Positions 18,512-30,585 are shown, counted from the stretch's first letter. The stretch is DNA of 54,311 nucleotides from Thermoflexales bacterium (GCA_025056965.1 JANWVF010000110.1:1-54311); one strand, 5' to 3'. Program-made: numbers and translations. Notes: generated by a model from the letters alone, not told the origin.

Positions 18512-21500
18512 TGAACGTGTCTCAGCCTCACACCCGAGTCTTACGCAGCGACGGCAAATACATCAACCTGGTCTTAAAGACCGGGCATCTTTTCGTGTGC
18601 AAGGGTTGCTGCTGTGGCCATGTCGAGCGGGGACATGCGCCGGTGCCGGAAGCGCTGTATCACAACGAATGGGAACGCCGCAGGCTGCGCAACCGCGTTC
18701 ACCTAACCATTGGGGGCTGCCTCGGCCCGTGTCCGCTGTCGAACGTGGTGCTGTTGAACTTCGCCGGCACCAGCCTGTGGTTTCAGTCGTTCAACACCGA
18801 TTGGCAAGTGCTGGCGCTATATGACTACATCGAAGCGATGCTGGCGGCCAATCGGCTGTTGCCCGTGCCGGAGGCGCTGCGCCCTTTCGTCTTCAACTTC
18901 TACGCTTGGCAAAGCCAGCAGGCCGCGGCGGCCGCCGGCGAGGGTGCTATTGGCGAAGCCCCAGCGGCTGCGGAGGCATACGTCGCGCCCATCGTCGTGC
19001 TCTCTCATGCCGACACCGACTTGTTGGCGGTGCGCCGAGCACGCAGCGCGCTGCCGGACGACTTCCCGGCCGTGGCTACGCTGCCGCTGGAGCCGTTGCG
19101 CCATCCAGAGGCTCTGGCGCGCTTTGAGCGAGGCGAGCTGCGCGATGCTCAGCTCGTCTTGGCGCGCGTCGAAGGCGGATTAGAGAATGCGCCGCAGTTG
19201 CGGCACATCGCCGAGTTCTGCCGCCAGGCAGATCGCGTGTTCCTGTGCGTCTCGGCCATTCAGCCCGACCCGCAGCTGGATGCCCTCTCTACCGACCCGA
19301 CCATCGCCCGTGAGGTCTACGCCTATTTGCAGGAAGGCGGCATAGAAAACGCCACCCAGCTCCTGTTGTTCCTCAGCGACCATTACTTCGCCACCGGCTA
19401 CGGTTTTGCCCCTCCGCAGCTACAGCCGCGGCTGGGCATCTATCATCCGAAATTAGGCAGGCTATGCGACTTCGCCACGTGGCAGGCATATGCGCGCGCT
19501 GACCGTCCCACCATCGGGGCAATGTTCTATCGTGCCCATTGGCTGAGCGGCAACACCGCTTTTGTAGATGCGCTGGTGGCCGAAATCGAGGCCCAGGGCG
19601 CCAACGCGCTGCCTTTCTTCGTCAGCACCCGCAATGATCTGGCGACTCTGATTCGTGACTTCGGCCTGGGCGATGCGCAACCGATGGATGCGATGATCAG
19701 CACGGTGAGCTTCGCGATGTCACCGGAGGTCGCCGCACAGGCGCGCTTCCCCATCCTCCAGGCCATCACCGCCGGCACGACGCGCGAGCAATGGCTGGCC
19801 GCGCAGCGCGGCTTGGGACCGCTGGACACGGCGATGAACGTCGTGCTACCCGAGTTCGACGGTCGCGTGATCACCGTGCCGACCAGCTTCAAGCATGAGC
19901 AGGCCTATCTGCCCGACTTGGAGCGCGTCGCCCGGCTGGTGCGCCTGGCGCTGGGCTATGCCCGGCTGCGCCGCAAGCCTAATGCCGAAAAGCGGGTCGC
20001 TTTCGTGCTCACCAACAGCAGCGCCAAGGCCGGCAAGATCGGCAACGCCGTCGGGCTCGACGGCCCGGCTTCGTTGCTGCGCATCTTCGCCGGTATGCGC
20101 GAGCGCGGATACACCCTTCAGGATGTGCCGGAGGACGGCGACGCCTTGATGCATGCCATCATCTCTCGCGGCAGCTACGACACGGATTTCCTCTTGGACT
20201 TTCAGCGCCAACATGCCTTTCGCGTGCCGGTCGAGCGCTACGCCGAATGGAATGCCGAGCTGACCCCCTTTCAGCGCCGCTATCTGGACGAGCGCTGGGG
20301 CGGTCCTCCAGGTTCATCCTACGTGCACGACGGCGCGATACTCTTCAGCGCACTGGAACTGGGCAACGTCCTAGTGGCCCTGCAACCCCCTCGCGGCTAT
20401 GCCGATGACCCAGAAGCCATCTATCACTCGCCTGACCTGCCGCCGAGCTACCAGTATCACGCCTTCTACCGTTGGCTGACAACCCCGCGCGAAGCCGGCG
20501 GCTGGGGCGCCGATGCCATCGTCCATATGGGCACCCATGGCACGCTCGAATGGCTGCCGGGTAAAGGCGTCGGCCCTTCGGCGGACTGTTTTCCGGATAG
20601 CTTGATCGGTGATGTGCCGTTCTTCTATCCCTATATCGTCAGCAACCCAGGCGAAGGCGCCCAAGCCAAGCGCCGCGCCCACGCCGTCATCCTGGATCAC
20701 CTCATGCCGCCGCAAACGACGGCTGAGCTTTACGGCGAGTTGGCCGAGCTAGCTCAGCTCGTGACGGAATACTACGCCTGCGAGGCTACCAGCCCGGATA
20801 AGCTGCCGATCCTGCAATCGCAGATCTGGTCGTTGATCTGCCGCGCCCAGCTGGACAAGGAGATCGAGGCTATCTTGAAACGCCAGAACGCTAAACATAG
20901 CCACAGCTGGGATCCGACGCTCACCCCTGAAGGCATCCCGGTGCGCATCGTGGAGTTCAGCGGCAAAGAGTTCGCCCACATGATGGAGGACGTAGACGGC
21001 TATCTGTGCGAGCTGCAGAGCTTGCAAATTCACTGTGGCCTGCATGTCCTCGGGGAATCTCCGCGCGGCGAGATGCAAATAGACACTATGCACGCATTGC
21101 TGCATCTGCCGAATTTGGATGTTCCTTCGCTGCGCGCGGCCGTGGCAGCGGCGCTGGACGCCAGACTGGATCACGACTGGCGGCGCGGCAAAACCCAAGC
21201 CGATCAACGAGTGGACGCGGTCGCGCGGGCGCTCCTGCGCGCGCTGGCCGACCGTGATTTCGACGCTCGTCAGGTCGAAGCCATCGTCCAAGCGCACCTG
21301 CCCGACGCGCCAAACGCTGCCGAGATTGCCGCAGCGCTGCGCTATGCCTGCGCGCATATAGCACCGGCACTGGCCCGCACAAGCGATGAAATCACCAACC
21401 TACTGGATGCGCTGGAGGGCCGGCCTGTGCCGGCCGGGCCGGCCGGCGCGCCCACGCGCGGCATGGCCCATGTGTTGCCTACTGGTCGCAACTTCTTTAC

Positions 21501-22746
21501 CGTGGATCCGCGCGCCTTGCCCAGCCCCACGTCCTGGCAGGTGGGCAAGCAACTGGCCGAAACCTTGGTCGAGCGCTACCGCGCCGAACAAGGCAGCTAT
21601 CCGGAGCGCATCGGCCTCAGCATTTGGGGCACTACGGCCATCCGCACCCAAGGCGATGACATTGCGCAGGCGTTGGCATTGCTGGGTGTGCGGCCGGTAT
21701 GGCAGCGTGAGAATCGTCGTGTCGTCGGCTTGGAGGTGATCCCATTAAGCGAGCTGGGCCGGCCGCGCGTGGATGTGCTCATGCGCATCACCGGCTTTCT
21801 GCGCGATGCCCTGCCGCACGTCATCGCGCTGTTGGACGAAGCGGCGCAGATGGTCATCAGCCTGGACGAGCCACTAGAGCAGAACGCGCCCCGGCGGCTC
21901 TATTTCGAGCGCTTGGCGTCGTTGATCAACGCCGGCATTGCGCCACAGGAGGCCGATCGCCGGTCGCGCTACCGCGTGTTCGGCAGCAAGCCAGGCGCCT
22001 ACGGCGCCGGCATTCTGCCGCTGATCGAAGCCGGCAACTGGCAAGATGTGCGCGACTTCGCGCTGGCCTACGTGAACTGGGGCGGTTATGCCTACACGCG
22101 GAGCGAAGAGGGCACCGATGCGCGCGAGGACTTTCGCGCAGCGCTGGCCAAAGTGCAAGTGGCGGCCAAGAATCAAGACAATCGCGAACACGACATTTTC
22201 ACCTATGACGACTACCTGCAATATCACGGCGGCATGATCGCCGCCATCCGCGCCTTGAGCGGCAAACCTCCGCTCGCCTATTTTGGCGACTCCAGTGATC
22301 CCAGCCGTGTGCGGACTCGCAGCCTGAAGGAAGAAGCTGCCCGCGTCTTCCGCAGCCGTGTGGTCAACCCAAAGTGGATTCAGTCCATGATGAAGCACGG
22401 CTACAAAGGCGGCCTGGAGATGGCGGCCACGGTGGACTACTTGTTCGGATACGACGCCACATCTGACGTGATCGAGGATTGGATGTATGAGACGTTGGCC
22501 GAGCGCTACGCGCTCGATCATGAGGCGCAGGCCTTCCTGCGCCGCAGCAATCCGTGGGCGCTGCGCGAGATCATTCAGCGTTTGCTCGAGGCCATAGAGC
22601 GCGGGCTGTGGCAAGCCGATGAGGCGATGCATCAGCGCTTGCTGGATGCGCTGGCCGAGCTGAGCGGCGACCTGGAAGACTTCATGGATCGGGCATGGCT
22701 GTCGCACGGAGCGGCACGCGCCGAAGGAAGCCGCGTTCGCGCATAG
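18511..22746 (+). CDS. cobN: Cobaltochelatase CobN with N-terminal [2Fe-2S] ferredoxin-like domain
   Basis: A 1411-residue large chelatase subunit that inserts cobalt into the corrin ring in the aerobic pathway. The CobN/BchH-type body holds [16 protein letters not shown] near 673, [28 protein letters not shown], and [20 protein letters not shown] near the end. In front lies a roughly 110-residue domain with Cys30, Cys33-35, Cys70 and Cys74 in a CxxCCC / CLGPC arrangement typical of thioredoxin-like [2Fe-2S] ferredoxins. This extension makes it longer than ordinary CobN (about 1250-1280). CobS and CobT partners are not in the window. The ATG overlaps the cobA stop. Confidence 0.92.
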   Translation: MNVSQPHTRVLRSDGKYINLVLKTGHLFVCKGCCCGHVERGHAPVPEALYHNEWERRRLRNRVHLTIGGCLGPCPLSNVVLLNFAGTSLWFQSFNTDWQVLALYDYIEAMLAANRLLPVPEALRPFVFNFYAWQSQQAAAAAGEGAIGEAPAAAEAYVAPIVVLSHADTDLLAVRRARSALPDDFPAVATLPLEPLRHPEALARFERGELRDAQLVLARVEGGLENAPQLRHIAEFCRQADRVFLCVSAIQPDPQLDALSTDPTIAREVYAYLQEGGIENATQLLLFLSDHYFATGYGFAPPQLQPRLGIYHPKLGRLCDFATWQAYARADRPTIGAMFYRAHWLSGNTAFVDALVAEIEAQGANALPFFVSTRNDLATLIRDFGLGDAQPMDAMISTVSFAMSPEVAAQARFPILQAITAGTTREQWLAAQRGLGPLDTAMNVVLPEFDGRVITVPTSFKHEQAYLPDLERVARLVRLALGYARLRRKPNAEKRVAFVLTNSSAKAGKIGNAVGLDGPASLLRIFAGMRERGYTLQDVPEDGDALMHAIISRGSYDTDFLLDFQRQHAFRVPVERYAEWNAELTPFQRRYLDERWGGPPGSSYVHDGAILFSALELGNVLVALQPPRGYADDPEAIYHSPDLPPSYQYHAFYRWLTTPREAGGWGADAIVHMGTHGTLEWLPGKGVGPSADCFPDSLIGDVPFFYPYIVSNPGEGAQAKRRAHAVILDHLMPPQTTAELYGELAELAQLVTEYYACEATSPDKLPILQSQIWSLICRAQLDKEIEAILKRQNAKHSHSWDPTLTPEGIPVRIVEFSGKEFAHMMEDVDGYLCELQSLQIHCGLHVLGESPRGEMQIDTMHALLHLPNLDVPSLRAAVAAALDARLDHDWRRGKTQADQRVDAVARALLRALADRDFDARQVEAIVQAHLPDAPNAAEIAAALRYACAHIAPALARTSDEITNLLDALEGRPVPAGPAGAPTRGMAHVLPTGRNFFTVDPRALPSPTSWQVGKQLAETLVERYRAEQGSYPERIGLSIWGTTAIRTQGDDIAQALALLGVRPVWQRENRRVVGLEVIPLSELGRPRVDVLMRITGFLRDALPHVIALLDEAAQMVISLDEPLEQNAPRRLYFERLASLINAGIAPQEADRRSRYRVFGSKPGAYGAGILPLIEAGNWQDVRDFALAYVNWGGYAYTRSEEGTDAREDFRAALAKVQVAAKNQDNREHDIFTYDDYLQYHGGMIAAIRALSGKPPLAYFGDSSDPSRVRTRSLKEEAARVFRSRVVNPKWIQSMMKHGYKGGLEMAATVDYLFGYDATSDVIEDWMYETLAERYALDHEAQAFLRRSNPWALREIIQRLLEAIERGLWQADEAMHQRLLDALAELSGDLEDFMDRAWLSHGAARAEGSRVRA

Positions 22747-22818
22747 CTCAATGGCACTTCGCATCGGGCAACGTCATGCAGTCTTAACCGAAGCATCCAA
22801 ATTGGAAAGGAGGTATCT

Positions 22819-23571
22819 GTGAAGTCACGCGTTGTTTCTCTCAAACTCGGTGCAGCGCTTCTGCTTCTGTTGGCTGCACAGCCGGCGATGGCCAGGTCGC
22901 CGGAGATGCACATCATGGAGGGCTTTCTGCCTCCTGAATGGGCGATTCTCTGGTTGGCCGTCGCCGTTCCGTTCTGGGTCGTCGGCTTCTTACAGATTCA
23001 GCGCATGGTGCGGGAGAAGCCGGAGAGCCGCCTAATGCTGGGGCTGGCTGCGGCGTTCGCATTTGTGCTCAGCGCGCTTAAGCTGCCTAGCGTCACCGGC
23101 TCATGCAGCCATCCCACGGGCACGGGACTAGGCGCTATCTTGTTCGGACCCTTCGTGATGTCCATCCTGGGCACGATCGTGCTACTCTTTCAAGCACTGT
23201 TGGTAGCGCATGGTGGCCTGACCACGCTGGGCGCGAATGCCGTCAGCATGGCCATCTTCGGCCCGCTGGTGGCCTGGATCATCTGGAAGGGGCTGCGCGG
23301 TCGCTTGGCCGAGGGATGGGTGGTCTTCTTGGCCGCTGCGCTGGCTAACTTGGCGACCTACGTGCTCACCTCGGCACAACTCGCCGTTGCCCATCCCGAT
23401 CCGGTGGGCGGCATCGCGGCCTCCTTCGCCAAATTCGGCGCCATCTTCGCCGTCACTCAGGTGCCGTTGGCGATCAGCGAAGGCATTCTGACCGTACTGA
23501 TCTTCAGGGCGCTGCGCCAAAATGCTGCCGCCGAGCTGCAAGCGCTGGGCGTGCAAAGGGCACAATCATGA
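22819..23571 (+). CDS. cbiM: Energy-coupling-factor cobalt transporter, substrate-specific component CbiM
   Basis: A 250-residue membrane protein that binds cobalt for the CbiMNQO importer. AAAGGAGG lies just upstream of the GTG start. A signal peptide runs to AMA at 23-25, and the metal-site motif MHIMEGFLP begins at Met30. The conserved [13 protein letters not shown]-like segment (here [14 protein letters not shown]) carries a ligand His. In characterised CbiM and NikM the mature N-terminus is the Met-His of this motif. Here four residues (RSPE) separate it from the predicted cleavage site. The gene opens the cbiMNQO cluster after a 72-base gap. Confidence 0.95.
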   Translation: MKSRVVSLKLGAALLLLLAAQPAMARSPEMHIMEGFLPPEWAILWLAVAVPFWVVGFLQIQRMVREKPESRLMLGLAAAFAFVLSALKLPSVTGSCSHPTGTGLGAILFGPFVMSILGTIVLLFQALLVAHGGLTTLGANAVSMAIFGPLVAWIIWKGLRGRLAEGWVVFLAAALANLATYVLTSAQLAVAHPDPVGGIAASFAKFGAIFAVTQVPLAISEGILTVLIFRALRQNAAAELQALGVQRAQS

Positions 23572-23873
23572 AAGGCTCAAATCTGATCCTCATCGCGCTC
23601 GTCATCCTGCTGACCGTCTTTCCGCTCGTCGTAGTACGGGACGCTGAGTTCCCCGGCGCCGATGCCCAAGCCGAAGATGCGATTACCGAGATCCGGCCTG
23701 ACTACAAGCCCTGGTTCAGCCCGATCTTTGAACCGCCTAGCGGCGAGATCGAGAGCCTCCTGTTCGCTGCGCAGGCCGCCCTCGGCGCAAGCGTCCTGGC
23801 CTATTTCTTCGGCTACAAGCATGGGCTGAGGAAAGGGAAGCAGGAGAAGCAGCGAGTAGATGCGTCAGATTGA
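23568..23873 (+). CDS. cbiN: Cobalt transporter accessory protein CbiN
   Basis: A 101-residue protein with two membrane helices (about 5-23 and 66-84) and a short extracytoplasmic loop, which fits CbiN. CbiN assists metal loading of CbiM. The ATG overlaps the cbiM stop by four bases (ATGA). The loop contains [15 protein letters not shown] and the second helix starts after [15 protein letters not shown], both family-like. Its C-terminal basic tail overlaps the cbiQ start. Confidence 0.93.
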   Translation: MKGSNLILIALVILLTVFPLVVVRDAEFPGADAQAEDAITEIRPDYKPWFSPIFEPPSGEIESLLFAAQAALGASVLAYFFGYKHGLRKGKQEKQRVDASD

Positions 23874-24564
23874 CTCGTATGCGCACAGCAACAAGCTGAG
23901 CAGGTTGCATCCTGCCTATAAGGCCGGGTGCAGTTTGCTGGCGTTGACTTTGTGCCTTGCGCTCGACCATCCGACGGTGAGCCTGCTCATCACAGCGCTG
24001 ATGCTCGCGTTGACCGTCGGCTGGGCCGGTTTGCCGTGGCGATTCGTGCTTAGGTTGCTCGGGGCGGAGGGCGGCTTCTTGCTGACCGGGGTGCTGGGGA
24101 TCGCGATCAGCGTGCGCCTGTCATTCGACCAAGCCGGTGGCCTAGGGCCGGTGCAGATAGGCGTCACTGCCGAGTCGGTGCAGCAGGCACTGCACGTGTT
24201 TCTACGCGCTCTGGGCGGCGCTGCCGCGCTGAACTTCTTGGCGCTGACGACGCCGGCGGCAGACTTGCTGGAGCTTTTGCGATCTCTGCGCGCGCCGGCC
24301 ACGCTGATCGAAATCATGGGGCTGACCTATCGCTTTATCTTTGCCCTATTCGACAGCCTGGAGCGGATGACGATGGCACAGGAGGTTCGCCTGGGTTTTG
24401 CCGACTGGCGCAACAGCCTGCGCAGCGCCGCGTTGATCGGAACGAACCTGTTCGTCGAAGCCTTTCGTCGCAGTCGCGCGCTGGAGACGGCGTTGCAAGC
24501 CCGTGCCTGGACGGGCAGCTTGCGCGTCTTGCCGCGCGAGTATGAACATCTCTTTCGACGATGA
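23860..24564 (+). CDS. cbiQ: Energy-coupling-factor transporter transmembrane protein CbiQ
   Basis: A 234-residue membrane protein that couples the ATPase CbiO to CbiM. Several hydrophobic helices are followed by the coupling-helix motifs, including a segment near AQEVRLGFADW and the second one in RSRALETALQARAWTG. The start overlaps cbiN by 14 bases and the stop overlaps cbiO by four, so the cluster is translationally coupled. Confidence 0.93.
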   Translation: MRQIDSYAHSNKLSRLHPAYKAGCSLLALTLCLALDHPTVSLLITALMLALTVGWAGLPWRFVLRLLGAEGGFLLTGVLGIAISVRLSFDQAGGLGPVQIGVTAESVQQALHVFLRALGGAAALNFLALTTPAADLLELLRSLRAPATLIEIMGLTYRFIFALFDSLERMTMAQEVRLGFADWRNSLRSAALIGTNLFVEAFRRSRALETALQARAWTGSLRVLPREYEHLFRR

Positions 24565-25265
24565 CGCTGACGTTCAGGAACGTGCACGTGACCTATCCCG
24601 GCTCGGACAGGCTCGCCCTGCGCGGCGTCAGCGCAGAGATTGCCGCCGGTCAGCGCGTGGCGCTGGTAGGACGCAACGGCAGCGGCAAGTCCACGCTGAT
24701 GCTGGTGGCGAACGGCATCTTACGGCCGCAGCAGGGCGAGCTGTTGTTGGATGGTCGGTCTGTCCGCTATGACCGCCGCAGCCTTGCCGAGTTACGGCGT
24801 CAGGTGGGTGTGGTGTTCCAAAATCCCGACGACCAACTCTTTAGTGCCAGTGTCTATCAGGACATCAGCCTAGGGCCGCTTAACCTCGGGCTGAGTCAAG
24901 CCGAGGCCCGGGCGCGCGTTCTGCAGGCTGCCGAGCTGTGTGGCCTCGGCGAGTTGTTGGAACGCCCCACGCACGCGCTAAGCGGAGGCGAAAAGGTGCG
25001 CGTCGCCTTAGCGGGCGTGCTGGCCATGTCCCCGCGCTTTCTATTCGCCGACGAGCTGATCAACGGCCTTGATCCTTGGATGCGCCGACAGGTGCTGCAC
25101 ATCTTAGAGCGCCTATCTGCATCCGGCTGTGCCGTCATCCTAGCCACCCACGATTGGGGCTTGGCGCGCGAATGGGCGGACTACGCCATTTGGATGGATG
25201 CGGGTCGCGTCTTTCGCCAGGGCAAGCCGCAGACGGTGCTCAGCGGACCGGAGTGCCCCGATTAA
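24561..25265 (+). CDS. cbiO: Cobalt transporter ATP-binding protein CbiO
   Basis: A 234-residue ABC ATPase driving cobalt import. Walker A GRNGSGKST is at 37-45, the Q-loop VVFQNPDDQLFSASV is typical of ECF ATPases, the signature is LSGGEKVRVALA, and the switch His lies in LATHDWGL. Walker B reads FLFADEL, keeping the catalytic Glu but lacking the usual Pro after it. It is intact by comparison with the degenerate paralogue at 14885. It is shorter than many CbiO proteins because the C-terminal extension is missing. Confidence 0.94.
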   Translation: MTLTFRNVHVTYPGSDRLALRGVSAEIAAGQRVALVGRNGSGKSTLMLVANGILRPQQGELLLDGRSVRYDRRSLAELRRQVGVVFQNPDDQLFSASVYQDISLGPLNLGLSQAEARARVLQAAELCGLGELLERPTHALSGGEKVRVALAGVLAMSPRFLFADELINGLDPWMRRQVLHILERLSASGCAVILATHDWGLAREWADYAIWMDAGRVFRQGKPQTVLSGPECPD

Positions 25266-25361
25266 TCCCATGCGCGTGTAGCGAGATGATCATTGATAGT
25301 TCGTCGGCTGGAATGCGCGCCGGCGCGCGACGCCCCAGGCCGACGAGCGCGACAAAAAGCG

Positions 25362-26258
25362 ATGGTCCTGGTTGCTTTTGTGCTCGATGCGCTGTTCGGC
25401 GAGCCGCCGACGCGGATTCATCCGGTGGTGTGGATGGGCAGCTTCTTGCGATACGCGCAGGCGCGCCTGCCGAGGACGCTTCTCGCCGGGGCAGGCGCCT
25501 GGTTGCTAGGGGCAGGGCTGTTCGCCGGCGCCGCCTGGTTGTTGCAAAGTGCGGTCACGGCCCTGTTGCCGTCCTTAGCAGCCGGTTTGGTTATAGCCGT
25601 CTTGCTCAAGCCCCTGTTCGCGTGGCGGGCGCTCCGCGAGGCAGTAGCCGACGTGCTGAACGCGCCGACGCTGGACGAAAGGCGGCGCCTGCTGAGTTGG
25701 CATTTGGTGAGCCGAGACACGCGCGATCTCAGCGCCGGGGAAGTCAACGGCGCAACGATCGAATCGCTGGCCGAGAATCTGAGCGATAGCCTTGTTGCGC
25801 CTCTCTTCTGGTTCGTCGTCGGCGGGCTGCCGCTGGCCGCGCTCTATCGTTTTGCCAACACCGCCGATGCCATGTGGGGCTACCGCACGCCCGAGCTGGA
25901 GTGGTTCGGCAAGTGGGCCGCGCGAGCCGATGATGCCTTGAACTTTGTGCCGGCGCGCTTGACGGCGCTGGCGCTGCTGGCGACGGCCTGGCTGTTGGGC
26001 TTAGATGCGCGCGCGGCTTGGCGCGTCTGGCGGCGCGATGGACGCAGCACGCCCTCACCCAACGCCGGCCAACCGATGAGCGTAGCCGCCGGCGCGCTGC
26101 GCGTCAATCTCACCAAGCGCGGGCTCTACTCGCTCGGTGGCGAGTTCCCCTTGCCCGACGATTCGTCCGTAGCCCAGGCACTGCGCTGGGCGACGATCAC
26201 GGCATTTGCCGTCGTGCTTCTGGCGCAGGCAGCAGAATACGCGCGATGGATGCTCTAA
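25362..26258 (+). CDS. cbiB: Adenosylcobinamide-phosphate synthase
   Basis: A membrane enzyme that attaches (R)-1-amino-2-propanol phosphate to adenosylcobyric acid. From ATG 25362 the protein has 298 residues and starts with the family pattern [44 protein letters not shown] and [12 protein letters not shown] also match CbiB. A TTG at 25293 would add 23 polar residues that homologues lack, so I prefer the later start, although neither has a convincing Shine-Dalgarno. The gene overlaps cobD by 13 bases. It re-closes the arm that CbiZ opens. Confidence 0.93.
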   Translation: MVLVAFVLDALFGEPPTRIHPVVWMGSFLRYAQARLPRTLLAGAGAWLLGAGLFAGAAWLLQSAVTALLPSLAAGLVIAVLLKPLFAWRALREAVADVLNAPTLDERRRLLSWHLVSRDTRDLSAGEVNGATIESLAENLSDSLVAPLFWFVVGGLPLAALYRFANTADAMWGYRTPELEWFGKWAARADDALNFVPARLTALALLATAWLLGLDARAAWRVWRRDGRSTPSPNAGQPMSVAAGALRVNLTKRGLYSLGGEFPLPDDSSVAQALRWATITAFAVVLLAQAAEYARWML

Positions 26259-27247
26259 GCTCACTCCATGCGTTCGTCCATGGCGGCCCGCAAGGTCCGG
26301 ACGACGCACTGCTCGACTTCAGCGTGAACACCAACCCGCTGGGTCCCAATCCCGATTTGGTGCAGGTGTGGCGCGATGCGCCGCTCGATGGCTACCCCGA
26401 CCCGCACTACACCCGGGCGCGGCGCGCGCTGGCCGAGTACCACGGCTGGGATGCGGACGGCGTGGTGTTGGGCGTGGGCGCCAGCGAGCTGTTGCATCGC
26501 ATCGCGCGCGCTTTCATGCGCGCCGGCGACTTAGCCTGCTCGCTGGGCGCGCCGTTCGGCGAGTTTGCGCGCGGCGTAGCGCTGCAAGGCGGCGTGCTAG
26601 ACGTCTTGCCGCGCGAAGGATGGTCGCGCCGTGTGCCCGAGTCGGTTCGGCTGATCTACTTGTCTAACCCGCACAACCCAACCGCTCATTGGATCGAATT
26701 GTGTGATCTGCACGCATGGCCGGGCATTCTCGTCGTGGACGAAGCGTACCTGCCGTTCGCCGAGCAGCCGGTTAGCCTACCGATGCGCCCCGATCTGATC
26801 CGCGTGCTTTCGCCCGGCAAGGCGCATGGGGTGCTGGGGATGCGCCTGGCCTATGCGTTAACGACGCCGCTGCTGGCACGTCGGCTGACCGCGCTCCAGC
26901 CAGCATGGGCGATCCCGGCGTCGCTGGCGGCGGTGCTGGAAAGGTTGCCTGATCAGGAGCCGTTCATCGCGCGCACTGTGCCGACCGTGCGCGCGTGGGC
27001 GCGGGAGCTTGCCGAGGCGCTGGGCGCGCAGCCCAGCGGTCTCCACTTCTTCACCGTGGATGTCGGTGACGCAGGCGCCGTGGCAGATGCGCTGCGGGGG
27101 CAAGGCATTCGCGTGCGCGACTGCGCTTCTTTCGGACACCCGAACCTCGTGCGCATCGCCACGCGCACCCCTTCCGATAACCGGATATTGATCGAGGCAT
27201 GGCGGACTCTCAACCTCTCCCCATCCGGCGCTACAAGCCGATCATGA
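26246..27247 (+). CDS. cobD: L-threonine-O-3-phosphate decarboxylase (class I/II PLP aminotransferase fold)
   Basis: A 333-residue PLP enzyme predicted to make (R)-1-amino-2-propanol phosphate, the substrate of CbiB. It has [11 protein letters not shown] near the N-terminus, SNPHNPT with Asn144, VVDEAY with Asp165, and the PLP lysine Lys192 in [15 protein letters not shown]. The fold is shared with histidinol-phosphate aminotransferase, so sequence alone does not separate them; the position between cbiB and cbiP decides. An upstream in-frame start at 26018 lies inside cbiB and was rejected. It overlaps cbiP by 49 bases. Confidence 0.88.
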   Translation: MDALSSLHAFVHGGPQGPDDALLDFSVNTNPLGPNPDLVQVWRDAPLDGYPDPHYTRARRALAEYHGWDADGVVLGVGASELLHRIARAFMRAGDLACSLGAPFGEFARGVALQGGVLDVLPREGWSRRVPESVRLIYLSNPHNPTAHWIELCDLHAWPGILVVDEAYLPFAEQPVSLPMRPDLIRVLSPGKAHGVLGMRLAYALTTPLLARRLTALQPAWAIPASLAAVLERLPDQEPFIARTVPTVRAWARELAEALGAQPSGLHFFTVDVGDAGAVADALRGQGIRVRDCASFGHPNLVRIATRTPSDNRILIEAWRTLNLSPSGATSRS

Positions 27248-28659
27248 TCATGGGTTGCACGAGCGGCGCCGGCAAGTCCTTCCTGGTCACCGCCCTGTGT
27301 CGCCACTTCGCCAACCAGGGCATCCGCGTCGCGCCGTTCAAGGCGCAGAATATGAGCAACAACGCTGCCGTGACGCCCGAGGGGTTGGAGATCGGCCGCG
27401 CTCAATATGTGCAGGCGCTGGCCGCGCGGGTGACCCCCGAAGCGCGCATGCAGCCGGTGCTGCTCAAGCCCCAAGGCGACACGCATTCGCAGGTGGTCGT
27501 GCTGGGCCGCTACGATCCGGTCATCACCGCGACGCCTTGGCCGGCGCGCAAGCCGTTGCTCTGGGACACGGTGCGCGAAAGCCTGCGTTCGCTGCTGCGC
27601 GATTTCGAGCTGGTTGTGATCGAGGGCGCCGGCAGCCCGGCGGAGATCAACCTGCGCAGCGGCGACATCGTCAACATGCGCGTGGCGCTAGAGGCCGGCG
27701 CAGACGTGTATTTGGCCGCCGATATTGACCGCGGCGGTGCGTTTGCCCATCTGCTCGGCACATTCCTGTGCCTAGAACCGCACGAGCAAGCCGTGGTCAA
27801 GGGCTTCGTGCTGAACAAATTTCGGGGCGACCCGGCGTTGTTGGGCAACGCCATGGATTGGCTGCATCAGCGCACCGGAGTGCCAACCGTGGCCATCGTG
27901 CCGATGCTCGATCATCGCCTGCCCGAGGAGGACGACATTGCCGTGTTGGCAGACCGCGCCCTGCTTACCGATCGGCAGAATAGTCGCTCCGTGCGCGTCG
28001 CGATCATCGCTTATCCCTACGCCAGCAACTTCGACGAGTTCGATCCGCTGCTGGATGAGCCGGGCGTCAGCGTGAGCGTGGTGCGCGAGCGCCGTTCGCT
28101 GGACGAGTTCGACGCCGTGATCTTGCCGGGCAGCAAGCACACGGCGGCCAGTTTGCGCTACCTGCGGAGCGTCGGCCTGGCCGCGGAGGTGTCGCGCGCG
28201 GCGCGGCACGGAGTGCTGATCCATGGCGTGTGTGGCGGCATGCAAATGCTCGGCCACGCCTTGCGCGATCCGCATGGCATAGAAGGGGGCGACATCGCCG
28301 GGCTGGGGCTGCTGGACGTGACGACCGAGCTGGCCTCGACCAAGGTGACCCGCCAGCGCGCCGCGCACTGCGTCGAAGTCGGCGCCGTGGAGGGCTATGA
28401 AATTCACCACGGCATAACCATGGCCGGCCCTCAGGCCCGCCCGCACTTGAGCGACGGCCTGGGGTGGCAGCAGGACAACGTCATCGGCGTCTATCTCCAC
28501 GACTTGTTCAAGCACACGGCCTACCGCTGCTGGTGGCTAGGACGGTTAGGCTGGCAGGGCGAGGCGCAAGACTGGCACGCGCGACTCGATGCCGAGTTGG
28601 ATCGCGTCGCGCGTGAGGTGGCGAGCCGGTGGCCGGGCTTGGCACCGCTCAGCGTCTAG
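27199..28659 (+). CDS. cbiP: Adenosylcobyric acid synthase
   Basis: A 486-residue glutamine-dependent enzyme (CobQ/CbiP) that amidates the b, d, e and g side chains. The N-terminal ATPase domain carries GCTSGAGKSFLV at about 19-30, FKAQNMSNNA, and IEGAGSPAEINL. The C-terminal amidotransferase domain has GSKHTAASL, the nucleophile Cys345 in HGVCGGMQML, and the His in GVYLHDLF. The ATG at 27199 lies within cobD. The gene converges with bioY, and their ends overlap by 11 bases. It ends the cobalamin locus. Confidence 0.95.
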   Translation: MADSQPLPIRRYKPIMIMGCTSGAGKSFLVTALCRHFANQGIRVAPFKAQNMSNNAAVTPEGLEIGRAQYVQALAARVTPEARMQPVLLKPQGDTHSQVVVLGRYDPVITATPWPARKPLLWDTVRESLRSLLRDFELVVIEGAGSPAEINLRSGDIVNMRVALEAGADVYLAADIDRGGAFAHLLGTFLCLEPHEQAVVKGFVLNKFRGDPALLGNAMDWLHQRTGVPTVAIVPMLDHRLPEEDDIAVLADRALLTDRQNSRSVRVAIIAYPYASNFDEFDPLLDEPGVSVSVVRERRSLDEFDAVILPGSKHTAASLRYLRSVGLAAEVSRAARHGVLIHGVCGGMQMLGHALRDPHGIEGGDIAGLGLLDVTTELASTKVTRQRAAHCVEVGAVEGYEIHHGITMAGPQARPHLSDGLGWQQDNVIGVYLHDLFKHTAYRCWWLGRLGWQGEAQDWHARLDAELDRVAREVASRWPGLAPLSV

Positions 28660-29266
28660 CGTGGGCAGATGCATCGTCTCGCGGCCGGTTGCGCTCGACG
28701 ATCCGCCACGCGCCCGGCAGGGCGAACGCGGCCAGCAGCGCCTTGAGGATGTCGCCGGGGATGAACGGCAGCAACCCGAGGGCGATGGCCTGCTCCCAGC
28801 CCACCGTTCGGGCGAGCCACGGCAAGCCGAATAGGTAAATGACCGCGTTGCCGAGCGCCATGGCCAGCAGCGTGCTCGGCAGTCGCCGATCCCAGCCGCG
28901 CTCGCTCAGCCAACCGGTGAGGGCAGCGGCGAACACAAAGCCGATCAAGTAGCCTCCGGTTGGGCCGAACAAGCGCGCGATGCCGGCCGTGCCCCCTGCG
29001 AAGAAGGGCAAGCCGGCAATGCCTTGCAATAAATAGAGCAGTAGGGCCAACGCGCCTCGGCGCCAGCCGAGCGCAGCGCCGACCAGCAATACGCCGAACG
29101 TCTGCCCGGTGATCGGGACGGGCTGGAGCGGGATGGAAAGCTGCGACATCAACGCAACCAGCCAGCTCCCGGCTACGATGAGCGCAAGGTCATACTGCAT
29201 CCCGACTTGTGGGAGCAGCCTGCGTGCGAGTGTGGGATATGGGGTGTGGGTCATAGCGCTTTCCAT
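28649..29266 (-). CDS. bioY: Biotin transporter substrate-binding component BioY
   Basis: A 205-residue integral membrane protein that captures biotin as an ECF S component. About six helices are visible, with the family segments SIPLQPVPITGQTFGVLLVGAALG, GIAGLPFFAGGTAG, FGPTGGYLIGF and FIPGDILKALLA. The first ATG directly follows the metK stop, so bioY is probably translated from the SAM-controlled metK transcript; an ATG four codons later is equally plausible. No bioM/bioN genes are adjacent, so it may act alone or with a shared ECF module. Confidence 0.94.
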   Translation of the reverse strand: MESAMTHTPYPTLARRLLPQVGMQYDLALIVAGSWLVALMSQLSIPLQPVPITGQTFGVLLVGAALGWRRGALALLLYLLQGIAGLPFFAGGTAGIARLFGPTGGYLIGFVFAAALTGWLSERGWDRRLPSTLLAMALGNAVIYLFGLPWLARTVGWEQAIALGLLPFIPGDILKALLAAFALPGAWRIVERNRPRDDASAHARR

Positions 29267-30457
<1,191 letters not shown>

Positions 30458-30551
30458 GAAGCTGTTCACGTTGTGCTCTCTCTCGCTTGCTTTTATGCTC
30501 CAGGCGGTTTGTGATTCATCTGCACTCAATCGGTCATCTGCGTAAAAACAT

Positions 30552-30585
30552 CGCCCTCTTGCGCTCGCTGGGAGACAAGAGGGCG
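30552..30585 (-). terminator. Intrinsic terminator of the SAM-I riboswitch
   Basis: Read on the minus strand, CGCCCTCTTG (30585-30576) pairs perfectly with CAAGAGGGCG (30561-30552) around a 14-base loop. A TTTTT run follows three bases later, read from 30548-30544. It lies between the SAM-I aptamer and metK. Confidence 0.93.

Noticed and set aside
21874-22764. 296-codon minus-strand frame opposite the end of cobN
   Set aside because: Antisense shadow of a strongly conserved region of cobN.
22747-22818. Possible second cobalamin riboswitch before cbiM
   Set aside because: The 72-base gap is too short and has no B12 box; only a strong Shine-Dalgarno is present.
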